Assembly (NCBI GenBank): GCA_037157565.1
Contig: JAZHRO010000013.1
Location: 77,307,501-77,371,500, forward strand
Direction: 5' to 3'
Source of the DNA: Thalassia testudinum
Lineage: Eukaryota > Streptophyta > Magnoliopsida > Alismatales > Hydrocharitaceae
DNA: 64,000 nucleotides
Both the position numbers and the translations under genes were made by a program. The notes under the pieces are model-generated. The model worked only from the letters and a program-made list of their open reading frames with translations. It did no database searches and was not told the origin of the DNA. Within the stretch, counting starts at the first letter, position 1; the number at the start of each line of letters is the position of its first letter. Shown here in pieces: positions 12,457 to 22,810 of this stretch.

Positions 12457-15181
12457 TGTAACGACCCGATTCCCAAGTCCCTACGAGACACGAGAACCGG
12501 ACCGACTTGACTAATCCCAAGACCTAGTCGTCCAACGAGGAAGTAACCAAAAGAGTAGTAAAATAAACCACATTCAGCATGAATATAACTAACAGTAAGA
12601 AAATACAGCAGTAAGGAAAGAAACCACTACAGTATATACCACCACAACAGTAGAACAACATTCATAACATAATATGAACTGCAGGTAAAGAAAAGTATAG
12701 CGGAAACAAGAACTACTCACTATAACGGAACAAAAAGAGGTACAAGAGAACAGTGGTAACTCTACTGGACCCTACTCGGCCCAGCGTCCTCTGCAGCCGC
12801 TGACCCTGGCTGCTCAACACCTGGTCCTGAAAGGTAACGAGTGTAACACGTCAGCAAAACGCTGAGTAGAGTGGCAGCTAAACTAAAGAAACAGTAAAGT
12901 GTACAGTAGCTGTTTTAAATTTTCTTTCTTCCTTTATTTACGTCTTTCTATTGTTTCACAATTTATCTATTTCTCAGATCCTTCACTTGATCTCGAATGT
13001 TCCTCGTGGGAACGATCTTGATTGCAGTCTTTTCCAAACAGTAGAAGTAGCACGTGGTGCTCTCCTGGCCGGGAGACTCCCCCGTGGTGATCCTACTCTC
13101 AGTCAACCACCCCAAGGTCACTGACAGACGTAACGGTGACTACGGCACGCGCGGTAAACGCACGGGTAGCTAACCCGCACTGGCACGCGGTCAGTCGTTT
13201 CCGTTAACGGGTGCGCCCAAAGCACAGCACGGAACCAGTACAGGTAAGAGCTCTCTCAGTAACAGGGGTCCAACCCCTCCACAGTAACCAAACAGGGGCC
13301 TTGCCCCTCCACAGTCTGCGCACCCTCGCCTGACTACCCTGGTTTGTCCCAATGGGCCTAACAAGTCGGTGTGAGAGGCTAGTAGAACCCCGAGGCCCGT
13401 GGGGTAGCTAGTACCTCCCTACACTAGTAGCTCTCCTCGGTACTACGTACACGAGGGCCAGCAAGTCGGTACAGAGTGGTCAGTCCTAACCCCGGGTCCC
13501 TGGGGCGGCTGGCTCCGCTCTGCACTAAACAGGGGGGGACAGTCGCTCTCCTTGGTACTCCATACTCAAGGGCCAGCTCACTTCCCCAATTCTATTCCAT
13601 TCACTTTCCAGGAGTTCTACTCCTAATTCCCCGTTGGGTTCCAGCTCTTTAACTCAGGACATTCTAGTTTCACCATTCCAGTTTCACGTTCATACATCAC
13701 ATACTCTTAATCATGTTCATTTATTCATAACAGGCAGCTGTTAATTCAATTCACAGGCAGCTATTATTTCCTTTCCACATTTTCCAAGACTGCAGTATTC
13801 ATACATTCCATAGTTTTCCCATCCTAGGATTCATGCCATATCCTAGGATCTATCATACAATTTAGTTTTCCAGCCCTAGGATTCATGCAACACCCTAGGA
13901 ATCTACCATTCAATCTATTTCTCATTCCTAGAATTCATGCAATGTCCTAGGTTCTATTTATGGTTTCATAATTTAATAGATTATACTTAAAGCCACTCTA
14001 TCGGTTACAACAGGCGAACTGGGGGCGTGGTCGAGAATCCCGCGTGCCTCCGCAACCCCCGAGACTGCAACGGAACGGGGTCCTATCACAAGGATCAAAC
14101 ACAAGGAACCTCTCAAAACAGTATACAGCTACTGTAGATAGGTAGAGGATGTAATTCCGAAAAGAACGCAACTCGAAATGCGGAAAACGGAGCCCGAACG
14201 GGCTCGAAACGGGTCGAAAACGACGAAACAGTGTAAAATCAGACATCTGGAACTTCTTCCAGACGTCTTAAAAAGTGGATTAGGGAATTACCTCGCTTTG
14301 CGTGGGCTCTCAGACGTTCAGAAGCCTGCGAGGGCATCTGGCCTAGTTCCCAGACGTCCGATGGTCACCCAGGACGTCTGGAAGTCGTTCCCGCCGTCTG
14401 GCACTGGAGCCAGACGTCTGATTCGCGTTGGATGCGAATCTCCGACCCTGCGCGTACCCATTTCCTCTCTGTCTTAGTACGGTCAATCGAAGGGAAGGAA
14501 GAAGACGGAAAAACTCACCTTTCAGATGTCTGGACAGTCTTCCAGACGTCGTTCAAGTCGTCTAGCTAGAAGCATAGACATCTGATTCTGGAAAATTTTC
14601 CAGAACCAGGGCACCACTCGCCCTCCGCTCGCGACGCACGGCCGCGCTGCGAGTGCTCCGCCTGCTGCTCGAGCCGCAGCAGTCCTCCCACGTCGCTCCG
14701 CGCCCGCTACGCCCCCCGTCGGCCGGCCCTAGCAGCCCCGGTGAGCTCGCCCCCACGGCCGAGTGCTTCCTCCCCCGCGCAGCACCTCCTCCCGCACCCG
14801 CCGCGGCTGTCGCCGCCACCGCTGCACCCTCGCGCTCGCTCTCGCGCACTGGCTGAAAGAGAAGAGGAAGGAGGCAGAGGTGACGGGAGTGAGGGAGAGG
14901 CGTGGCCCTTTTAAGGCCATGCGAGGAGGAGAGAGAGAACGCGGCAGAGGCGTCTGCGGCCGCAGGAGAGAGGGAAAAAGAGGGAGAGAGAGAGAAAACG
15001 CAGGTCTGCGCGCTCAGGCGTGCAGACGAGAAGCAGCGTGCCAAAATAACCGATTTCCAGACGTCTGGAAATGATCCCAGACGTCTGGTACGATGTCTTT
15101 AAGTGATTCCAGACGTCTGGCACGACGTCTGGGCCACCTCCCAGACGTCTTAAAAGACGTCTAGAGCGCCCGTTCGTAACA
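12457..15181 (-). mobile_element. Tekay-type Ty3/gypsy solo LTR A1
   Basis: A 2,725-bp LTR in minus orientation with TG..CA ends, flanked by perfect 5-bp duplications AGCCT (12452-12456 and 15182-15186). No internal region is present, so it is a solo LTR. It is homologous along its length to the LTRs of the complete element at 27718-38104. In the sense direction U3 starts at 15181 with a dense cluster of GACGTC palindromes, and a TATA-like TTAAAAGG lies near 14910. A second cluster at 14313-14418 shows six dyads at exact 20-bp steps. The GC-rich open frames at 14.5-15.1 kb are LTR sequence, not genes. Confidence 0.9.
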
Positions 15182-15186
15182 AGCCT

Positions 15187-15222
15187 AAAGGTCAAGTATT
15201 GAGTATGCTACTAAGGTTCTAG
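15187..15222 (-). mobile_element. LTR F2, 36-bp middle segment
   Basis: This short piece of the old F2 LTR is trapped between solo LTR A1 and the CACTA element. It ends in TAG (15220-15222), which is repeated at 51184-51186 as the CACTA target duplication. Confidence 0.6.
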
Positions 15223-15520
15223 CACTACTAGAAAAATGGGCTTTCGTGACGCTTTTGTAGCGACGATTTTTGTCAAAACTGTTGTCTGTAGCAGAATAAA
15301 TAGACGACAGTTTTAAAACCATCTTATTGATGATATAGATGATGGTTTTAATTAAAATCGTCGTTTATATTTACCATCAATGCCTCGTCTTGTGTGCAGA
15401 GGTCCTCGTATTGACGTACATGACGGTTCCATCTTGTAACTATTGTATATATTGATTCCAAATTTTGGTCGGGTGGCATTTCTTTTCGCCCTATTCAACT
15501 TTAAACGACGATTTGACAAA
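15223..15520 (+). repeat. CACTA left terminal and subterminal repeats
   Basis: After the CACTACTAG terminus, short variants of CGACGATTTT, ACGACAGTTTT and their inverse recur in both orientations. Such subterminal repeats bind the second transposon protein in En/Spm elements. The matching set lies at 50835-51183. Confidence 0.8.
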
Positions 15521-15589
15521 AACCGTCATGTAAAGTATCTGTGCCCTACGACTTGCGCCCGACCCCCTGTGCCCTATTCACTCACCATC

Positions 15590-16090
15590 GATCTCCTCCT
15601 CCTCCGTCAACCTCTCCTCCTCGTAAGGCTCTCCTCCTCCTCCTCGAACGCCTAGCAACGTCACCTCCTCACCGCGCACAGCCCCCTCCTCGTCGCCTGC
15701 CCCTCCTCCTCCCATCCGCCGCCGCCCCTCCTCCTCCTCCCATTCGCAGCCCCTCCTCTCCTCCTCCCATGCATCGCCGCTCCTCCTCCTCCTCCTCCCA
15801 TTTGCACGTAGCCTTGACCCCCCCTTCCTCCTCCTCCCATGCGCTCCTCCCATGCGCCACCGCCCCTCCTCCTCCTCATCCTCATCCGCAGCCCCTCCTG
15901 CTCCTCCTTTCCGATGCTGCCCCTCCTCCTCCTCCCATCCCCAGCTCCTCGTCCTCCTCCCATCCGTTGCCACCCCTCCTCCTCATCCCCATCCCTAGCC
16001 CCTCCTCCCATCTGCTGCTCCCCCTCCTCCTCCCATCCATAGTCTCCCATGCCCCCATTTGCCACCCCCTCTTCCTTCTCCCATTGCATT
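15590..16090 (+). repeat. Pyrimidine-rich minisatellite in the CACTA leader
   Basis: About 500 bp made mostly of loosely repeated CTCCTCCTCCCATC units, nearly purine-free on the plus strand. Long proline/serine-rich and glycine/glutamate-rich open frames on the two strands are a consequence of this bias and are not genes. Confidence 0.85.
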
Positions 16091-17202
16091 AATTAAATGT
16101 CAAATTTGGTTAATTCTTTTATTTTGTTTTAGTTATTTACTTATAAATATTTGTAATTTGATTTAAGTATCTCGTGTCGTTAGACACCTTCTCTGTGATC
16201 CACGCGCTTTATTGAGGTATAAAATTAAGCTGTCTTAATTCATTTGTGAATGAATGTGGGATGTGCTCACTTAATTATGTTTAGAAAGTGGGGTGTGCCT
16301 ACTTAGGTTTAGAAAGTGGGGTGTGCCCAATTCAGTTTAGAATGTGAATTTTTTTTTATGATTGTGGGGTGTACCTACTTGATTTTGTAAATTGAATGTG
16401 CTTGATTGGTTGTGTGGTGTACTCACTTTATTCTAACTATTTATTTGATTTTATTATGTATGTTTGATTGATTTAACAAATTGAATTTGATTCTATTATG
16501 TACCAACTTTATGCCTGTTTGATGTTATTATTTTAATGCATTAATTATAGATACACATACTTGCACAAATCTAGATGCACTTGAGGCCAAACAATAAGTA
16601 TTCTAACCCCTAGGTTATAAGTTTTGGGAAGGGATAATCATGTCAAAATACTTGTCTGTTGACACTTATGATCATGTTATACGGATAATGCAAAATATTT
16701 GTATACCTCACTTACATTCACGAAGCTTTGTCTTTATAGCATACCTAAGAGTCATCGTCATTTGCTCAGAGAAGTTCTAAACAAAAAGGGGTCCTTAAAG
16801 ATTTGATCACAACTTAGATTTACTTATTATATGGAACCGATGTCTGGAGAAATTTTGGTAGTACCTTTTTGCTCTTCTTCGATATACCAACTGATCTTAT
16901 CTGCGTTCCTAATGCACTCTTAAATTGGAGTTATTGGGAATGTAGTTAAGGTTAGTCTTGGGGGTATACTGGAGAAGTGCGAGGAGATGCTGCTGAAATT
17001 TCTCCAGACACTGGTTACATGTAACAAGTAACGTTGTGATCAAATCTTCAAGGATAGGCTATTAAGTGAAAACCCTAATCAATATACAAACACTATTATA
17101 AAATAAAATTATAATTATTGGGTGATTTTATTTCATTTTTATAGATTATCATTGATAAGTATTTGATTAGTTTGAGGAACTTGGATTACTCTTGATACAA
17201 GA
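16091..17202 (+). other. CACTA leader between subterminal repeats and transposase
   Basis: AT-rich; no coding motif recognised. The transposase promoter and first non-coding exon would be expected here. Repeated GTGGGGTGTRCCY-like phrases occur at about 16255-16430 as a weak tandem repeat. Confidence 0.5.
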
Positions 17203-17717
17203 ATGGAGAGAGAGAGTTCCTTACTTGGGTATTTCATGACGATAGAAAGTCATTCAGACGAGGAGACAAGTTCAACAAGATATTTTGCCCATGTAAGAGG
17301 TGCTTGAATGGATATTCACATGATAGAAAAACTGTACACAAGCACACAATTTGCAACGGTTGGTGGTAGCATTATATTAAGTGGATTGCTTGTGGAGATG
17401 ATCTTACAGAGGAAGTCGGACGATCTCTGATAGATTTCGATGAGACAGCTGTTAATATTGAAGCTGATGACATCAATGAAATGCTTAATAAGATGAGAGT
17501 AGGAGTTGAAGATCCGGCTAGTGGGGGAACTTGTAATCAATTTTATGATGCTATTAGGGTAGCGGATGAACTTATTGTTCCTTGTATCATGTCCATTTCT
17601 AACTTACAATTTCTTTTGAAGTTATTTCGAATGAAGGTTATGAATAAAGTAACCTCTAAATTGATGTCTGAGGTGCTTGAATTCATTGGAGAGCTTTTAA
17701 ATGATCCGAAAGGTTAT
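17203..17717 (+). pseudogene. TNP2-type CACTA transposase, N-terminal piece
   Basis: An ATG at 17203 is followed, after correcting a two-base slip in a GAGAGAGA run, by a frame with the zinc-binding FCPCKRCLNG motif typical of the transposase N-terminus (family: CPCxxC). It continues with an acidic stretch around EADDINEM and a FYDAI-like motif. A stop codon interrupts it near 17370. The reading ends in ELLNDPKG at 17712, where D1 is inserted. Joining across D1 continues directly with YPKTWYKAKK. It would encode the DNA-cutting enzyme that moves the element in the nucleus. Confidence 0.8.
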
Positions 17718-20404
17718 TGTTCGTCGCGCTTTTGTGCGGTTTGTTAAAAGATAATATCGCGTTGTAGTATAGCCGCTAAAGCGTTCAAAACAAATAAAGA
17801 TTTTTATTACTCGAAAATCGGAGTATCCGAGGTCAAACACAGGGAGCAAATGGAATTTACTACTAGTCAAAATGTAATTGAACACTCTAATTTACTCAAA
17901 ATATCAATCCAAATGTGAATGTATGCAATTAAAAGTTATTAGGACAAAAATATGAAATTGGACGTCTGATCTTGTGATCAGACGTCTTAAAAGTATTTTC
18001 CCTTCTTGATTTTCTTCTTCTTTCTATGCCTTGGCGAAGCCTTTCTTTCCTTCCTTCTTCTTACTCTCCTCTTCTGTGGTCTTGCCTTGCTTCTCTCTTC
18101 TCTGTTTTTCCTGCTTCTCGTGCGAAGGCTTCTTTCTTTCTTCTTCCCTGTCTTGCTCCTTCTTTCTTCTCTTCTTCGCCTTGCCTTTCCTTCTTCTTCT
18201 TCTGTAGCGGCCAAGTCCTTCTCCTGTGTTCAGCCTGCCTGCACAGGAGCAAAACCTAACCCTTCTCCCTCTACCCGCGCATCTCTCTCTCACAAGAGAT
18301 TCACTCTGAGCTGCTCTCCCAGAGCCACAGTCATTAATCGGGTCGGATCGTACCCGGGACCAGGCGCACCTGAAGGTGGTATGATGCGCGAGGAGTGCGT
18401 CGGTCTAGGTCGGGTCGGATCCGCCAAGTTCGCGTGGTCAGGTCGCGGATGAGGCGGGTGTGGGGTCAGTGAGGGACCTCACCCCTGTGCTTTCGAGGCA
18501 GTAAAATTATATCACAAAAACAACTTATAGTGTACCTGAGGTTTGTAATCCCACGATGTGGGACTAAAGGTTTCGTCCTTCCCTCACGCGCGCCCGTAGA
18601 CTCTCGTGTGCAATTGCCCACGCTGAAGGCCCTGCTGGTGCTCCTCGCTGAACTCAGTCACCTCGCGATACTTGCGAGAGTCTGCTGCACCTGCCGCCTG
18701 GGAAGCCTGACGCCTGCTGCTGCTCCAAGCTTCCTGCTGCTTCGGCTGTTAATGGCGGCCGGGGCGTTCACCTGAGATTCCACAGAACGGCCTATTGGCC
18801 CAATCAGAATAGCTGGAAACCTTCGCCGTAGCACGGCGAAGGCGGTGGGTGATGCTGCAGGTTGTCGGTCGGCCTAGGCGTGCGCGCCTAGGTCAACCTG
18901 TGGCCGGAGATGGTGGGTTGTTCGGGGGGTGGTTATGGAGGTCTGGAGTGGTAGTTGTGGGGTGGAGCGAGTTCCTGGTGGTGAGGCGGAGCTCCCGAGG
19001 TGGTTGGCGAGCCGTGTGGGGGGCTGGAATGGTGGAAGCGGCTCGCCGGAGATCGGTCGGTGATGTGGAAGATGAGGGTGGTCAGCGTCGGTCGAGGGGT
19101 AATCAGATGAGATAACAGGGGGAAAAGAGAGAGGATAGGATGGAGAGGAGTTCTAACCTAATTGTAAGGATGAAAGGGGATGGAAGGCGGACAACAGTAC
19201 CTGCTGTCGCCGGAGAAGATGACGCCCAGTGGGGGAGAACAGCGGCGACGACGGGGCTGAGGCGGCGTGCGCTGGTACTGCGCGACGCGGAGGGAGGTCA
19301 GGAAGCTAACTCTGCCACTGGTTTTGTGGCAGAGCGAAGAGGGAGGGGAGGGGGGCTCGCCGGAGCTAGCTGGGACATTTGGCTGGGCAGGAGGAGAGGA
19401 ATTGAAGGGGGAAACTCGGCCAAATCAAGCTCAGCCTCTTCTGCCGGAGTTGTGGGTTCTTATATAGGCGCTGGACTTGGTGTGCAGGGCGTGAAGGGCA
19501 CGTAATTGTCTGAGGTTGGTCGTCGGAGATGGAAAGGAGTTAGGATACCCAAATCTCTCGTGCGTTCGCACGAGAGATTGGGTTCACACCAGGGATCGAT
19601 ATCGGTCTTAAATGGAAGGGAATTCCTCAGAGAATTCTCCTTCCATTTCTGGGAGGGAATCTCTGAGGGATTAGAGAGCAATCCCTCTCCGAACCTCGCC
19701 GGAGCTCGGTTCTGCCCTAGCAATGGCGGCAGGACCGGTTTGCAAAGGAGGCGAAGAACCTAGGGGGTTCTCTGCAACGGTATTCAAAAGATAGGGACCA
19801 ATTTGTGATTTGGGTGTACTAAATTGCAAAGTAGGTCAAGATGACCTCTCCTTAGGTCCAAATTTTGGTATAAACCTAATTTGGACCTAAGGAATCCAAT
19901 GGAGAAGTTAGATTTCAGGTTTGACCTCGTTTGACTGGATATTTTGCGTAAAAACCCAAATTAGGTTAATTGAAGAGCTAGGACCCTAATCTAGGTCAAA
20001 CTAGGTTCCAAAGGCCAAATTAAGTGTTCTAAACCCTAGAGTATGTTTTTCCATGATTTGTAGAGGGTTTACTTTCTTTTTGTTCTGACCGGAACCTTGT
20101 TAATTTAAGCGGGTCTGTTTTAGGGTTACCAAGTGTCTTTTAGTTCTTAGATTGCACATAAACCCATTTCTGATTGACTCAACCCACTTTTTATCTCATT
20201 TAGACCATTTGACCTATGTTTTGCCTTTGAGAAATCCCGTTTATGTACTGCAATGGTAAAATTGCAGTTTTAACCTTTATTTCATGTTTTCTTCTCAGAG
20301 CACTTGTTCCTTCAGTTAGGCCTTCTTCTAGGTTATGTAGGAGCTTTTATCTTCTTTATTGGGTCAAAATGAGCTAGTTTTGTCTCATGATGAGGCTCTC
20401 ATTA
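17718..20404 (-). mobile_element. Solo LTR D1
   Basis: A 2,687-bp unit flanked by perfect GTTAT duplications (17713-17717, 20405-20409) and interrupting the transposase frame. It is homologous to D2 (42740-45566) along its length. Sense is assigned to the minus strand because its minus-strand start, read from 20404, resembles the start of E (palindrome of TGATGAG and CTCATCA), and because a USE plus TATA promoter reads that way. The sense 5' terminus has mutated from TG to TA. It contains a CT-rich tract at 18001-18220 and one GACGTC doublet (17961, 17981; 20 bp apart). Superfamily is unknown; no coding region is present. Confidence 0.82.
18524..18564 (-). promoter_or_regulatory. USE plus TATA, 24-bp spacing (D1)
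   Basis: On the minus strand GTCCCACATCG (18564-18554) matches the plant snRNA upstream sequence element RTCCCACATCG exactly. A TATAAG box starts at 18529, leaving 24 bp between them. In plant snRNA genes roughly this spacing directs RNA polymerase III, while about ten more bases directs polymerase II (established). Activity here is inference. Confidence 0.7.
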
Positions 20405-20409
20405 GTTAT

Positions 20410-21089
20410 CCAAAGACATGGTATAAAGCAAAGAAACAGATTTGTGGACTTGGCTGAAATTGCGAGAAAATTGATGCTTATCCAAATGATTGTGTGTTAT
20501 ACAGAAATGAATATGCAGAGTTGACTAGTTGTCCATAGTGTGTGTTGGGAGATTTAAAGTGGGAAATTCACTAAATACAAGGGCCAAAAAACATTCGGAG
20601 AAGGTTTTACGTTACTTTCCATTGATTTGTAAGCTTCAACACCTTTTTATTTCAAGTAGAACTGCAAATTTGATGGCATGGTATAAGGATAACATGTCAC
20701 GAGATGGTCGCTTTTGTCATCCTGTAGATTCAAAAGAGTGGAAAATGTTTGACAACACTCATTTAACATTTGTAGAAGATGCAAGAAATGTCAGATTAGG
20801 TCTTGCAATTGGTGGGTTTAATTCTTTCAAGAACATGCACCCATCCTATTCAATTTAGCCAGTCGTGATGGTAATTTACAACTTACCTGCATGGCTTTGT
20901 ATGCGATCGTCGTTTATGATGTTGACCCTCCTCATCCCCGGTCCAAAGCAATCAGGAAATGCAATTGACGTTTATCTTCAGCCATTGATTGATGAAATGA
21001 AACTATTGTGGTGTAACGGCATTCGTAAATATGATGCACATAGAAAAGAATTCTCTAATATGCATGTTACATTATTGTGGACCATTAAT
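20410..21089 (+). pseudogene. TNP2-type CACTA transposase, central piece
   Basis: Continues the transposase from YPKTWYKAKKQICGLG, then YPNDCVLYRNEYAEL. After a frameshift near 20540 it runs through KVLRYFPL, SSRTANLMAWY, DGRFCHPVDSKEWK, RNVRLGLAIGGFNSF, LIPGPKQSGNAIDVYLQPL and KYDAHRKEF. These are the standard landmarks of the TNP2 core (family: H..DS..W...D...P.FA...RN.RLGL..DGFNPF). At least one stop follows near 20859. It ends in LLWTIN at 21089, where F1 interrupts. After F1 the frame continues with DFPTYANLLGW. Confidence 0.85.
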
Positions 21090-22805
21090 TGTTGGTGCTA
21101 GAGCACCACAATCATTTGTTTTGATGATAACAAAACACGTGTCATTTAACATTTGCACTTGGAGTCTTAGATTTCAAGCAAATTGCAAATGGAGATGTGA
21201 CCAGACGGAGTTCGAGCTCGATGGATTGGAGGAGCTTGATGGAAAATAGAGGAGATTCGCGAGAAGCGATAGCTTGAAGAAGGAAGGAGATGAAGAATAT
21301 GATAGATTTTCTTCTCTTGTACTCTTTGTATTTTTCATTTCTTTTATTGTTTTTTATTTTTGTTACTTAGATTTATATTAAAGAGCCTCAAAGTACCCTA
21401 ACAGTAATCCTAGAAACACCAGCACAACCCTAAGATACTTAGGTTTTCTGTAGAGAACTTAGAAAACCAATATAGGGTTCAAACAGCATTTCCAGACGTC
21501 TAATTCCAAAATCAGACGTCTGATAATGTGTTTTAAGACGTCTGACTGTTGTTTCAGACGTCTGATAACAATTATGCTGGACTTAGCTAGTTCTGTCAGA
21601 TGAAATCAGACGTCCATACCTTAGTCCAGACGTCTTAGAAGACGTCTGATTGACTTGCCAGACGTCCAATTAGTGGACCGTTGGCTGGCTTAATAAACAC
21701 TGAATGATATGACCGTTAGAGCCTTATCAGACGTCCTTAAGCCTTTTCAGACGTCTGATATATGACCGTTTTGCCTTGGCTGACCCAAAATCTCTTCTCA
21801 GAGATTTTCTAGCCGTTGCACTCTCTTGTAAATCCATTCCCACGAAAAAGTAAGTTTCCAGACGTCCAGACATAGTGCAAGACGTCCTGTATGTCGTCTG
21901 ATAGACTTGCACTAGAACCCTATTTAGATCTGATCCAAGTCAGGAAGAGACCCACCCAAAATCAGACGTCTGACCTTATTTTCAGATGTCTTAAAGTGAT
22001 CTTCCTGACGTCTGATGAAAGGATCAGACGTCTGATAAGCCTGTCAGTGCAATCATTGTTCCTGATTTCGACTTGATTCTCTTGGGCTCTGCACCCAACG
22101 GCTATGGAACATTTCCTAATTCTTCCAAAGCCTTCCTAAGGCCTCTATAAATAAAGAGAAACCTCTTGCACACAAAAAATACCTAGAGACACCAAAACAC
22201 ACCATTTTGTGTCTCTTGATCCTAAGAAGCAAGCTCTTGCTCTCCAAGCTCCAGTTCTACATCTTAAGAGTATCAAGCCTACGCACACCCGCTCTCCTGC
22301 CGTAGTTCACGAGAGCAACATTGCGCCGTCGCGTAGCTCACGCACCCGCGTCATCGATTCGACTCACTCCTTGCAAAGGGGAGTTTCCTAATTCCTATAG
22401 AAGCTAGGTTTAAATCTTTGTTGGCTCTATAAGACTAGATTTGTTATTTTACTTTGTTATTTGGTTAGGTATTCGCTTTGCAAATTCCCGTCTCCTTCGT
22501 GGGACAAAATCCTTCTCGTGAAGAGAAGGGGTTGAGGAACGCTACCCTCGCACTTGTAGTATGGTTGTAATTGAGGTTGAATTACCCTCGTTTAATGTGA
22601 TTCGTTTAGTGGATTTGATCAACTTGGTTGATCGGAAAATCCTAACTCGAGAGAGTTAGGTGGTGGTTTTTCACCTAGTTTGGGTTTACACCTAAAAATT
22701 ATTGTGTACATTGTGCGATTGATTGATTGTGAGATTGCTTTACATTATATTCCGCATTTTTTTTACGTCACGCTGATCTCACCCCCTCCGAGTAGGGAAA
22801 TAACA
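21090..22805 (+). mobile_element. Solo LTR F1 (probable Ty1/copia)
   Basis: 1,716 bp, starting TGTTGGTGCTAGAGCACC and ending AAATAACA, with perfect TTAAT duplications (21085-21089, 22806-22810). A TATA box CTCTATAAATAAAG lies at about 22144-22158, so sense is plus and U3 is roughly the first 1.08 kb. The U3 is packed with GACGTC dyads (15 intact between 21495 and 22032). The TTTTGATGATAACAAAAC phrase near the start is common in copia LTRs of the SIRE group, which is why I suggest copia. There is no coding region. A degenerate second copy, F2, forms the outermost layer of the nest. Confidence 0.88.
21495..22032. repeat. GACGTC dyad doublets in the U3 of F1
   Basis: GACGTC starts at 21495, 21515, 21537, 21557, 21609, 21629, 21641, 21661, 21730, 21750, 21861, 21881, 21965, 22007 and 22027. 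Seven pairs are exactly 20 bp apart; an eighth partner at 21985 has decayed to GATGTC. Many are extended to the 12-bp palindrome TCAGACGTCTGA. The array ends about 110 bp before the TATA box. Confidence 0.92.
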
Positions 22806-22810
22806 TTAAT

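Noticed and set aside
14562..15102. GC-rich open frame of 160 residues and overlapping frames
   Set aside because: They lie inside solo LTR A1, and the same region in other copies is not open. High GC content lowers stop frequency.
15541..16092. Long open frames on both strands (up to 183 residues, Pro/Ser/Leu-rich or Gly/Glu-rich)
   Set aside because: They arise from the CT minisatellite; several frames on both strands are open over the same bases and none has a domain.
18006..19763. Open frames of 81-148 residues in D1
   Set aside because: They are in the CT-rich tract and GC-rich part of an LTR, are not conserved with D2 and show no domain.
21495..22032. CRISPR-like array (short repeats with regular spacing)
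   Set aside because: Plant nuclear LTR; repeats are 6-12 bp palindromes, spacers are 8-14 bp, and the array is tied to a TATA box of an LTR.
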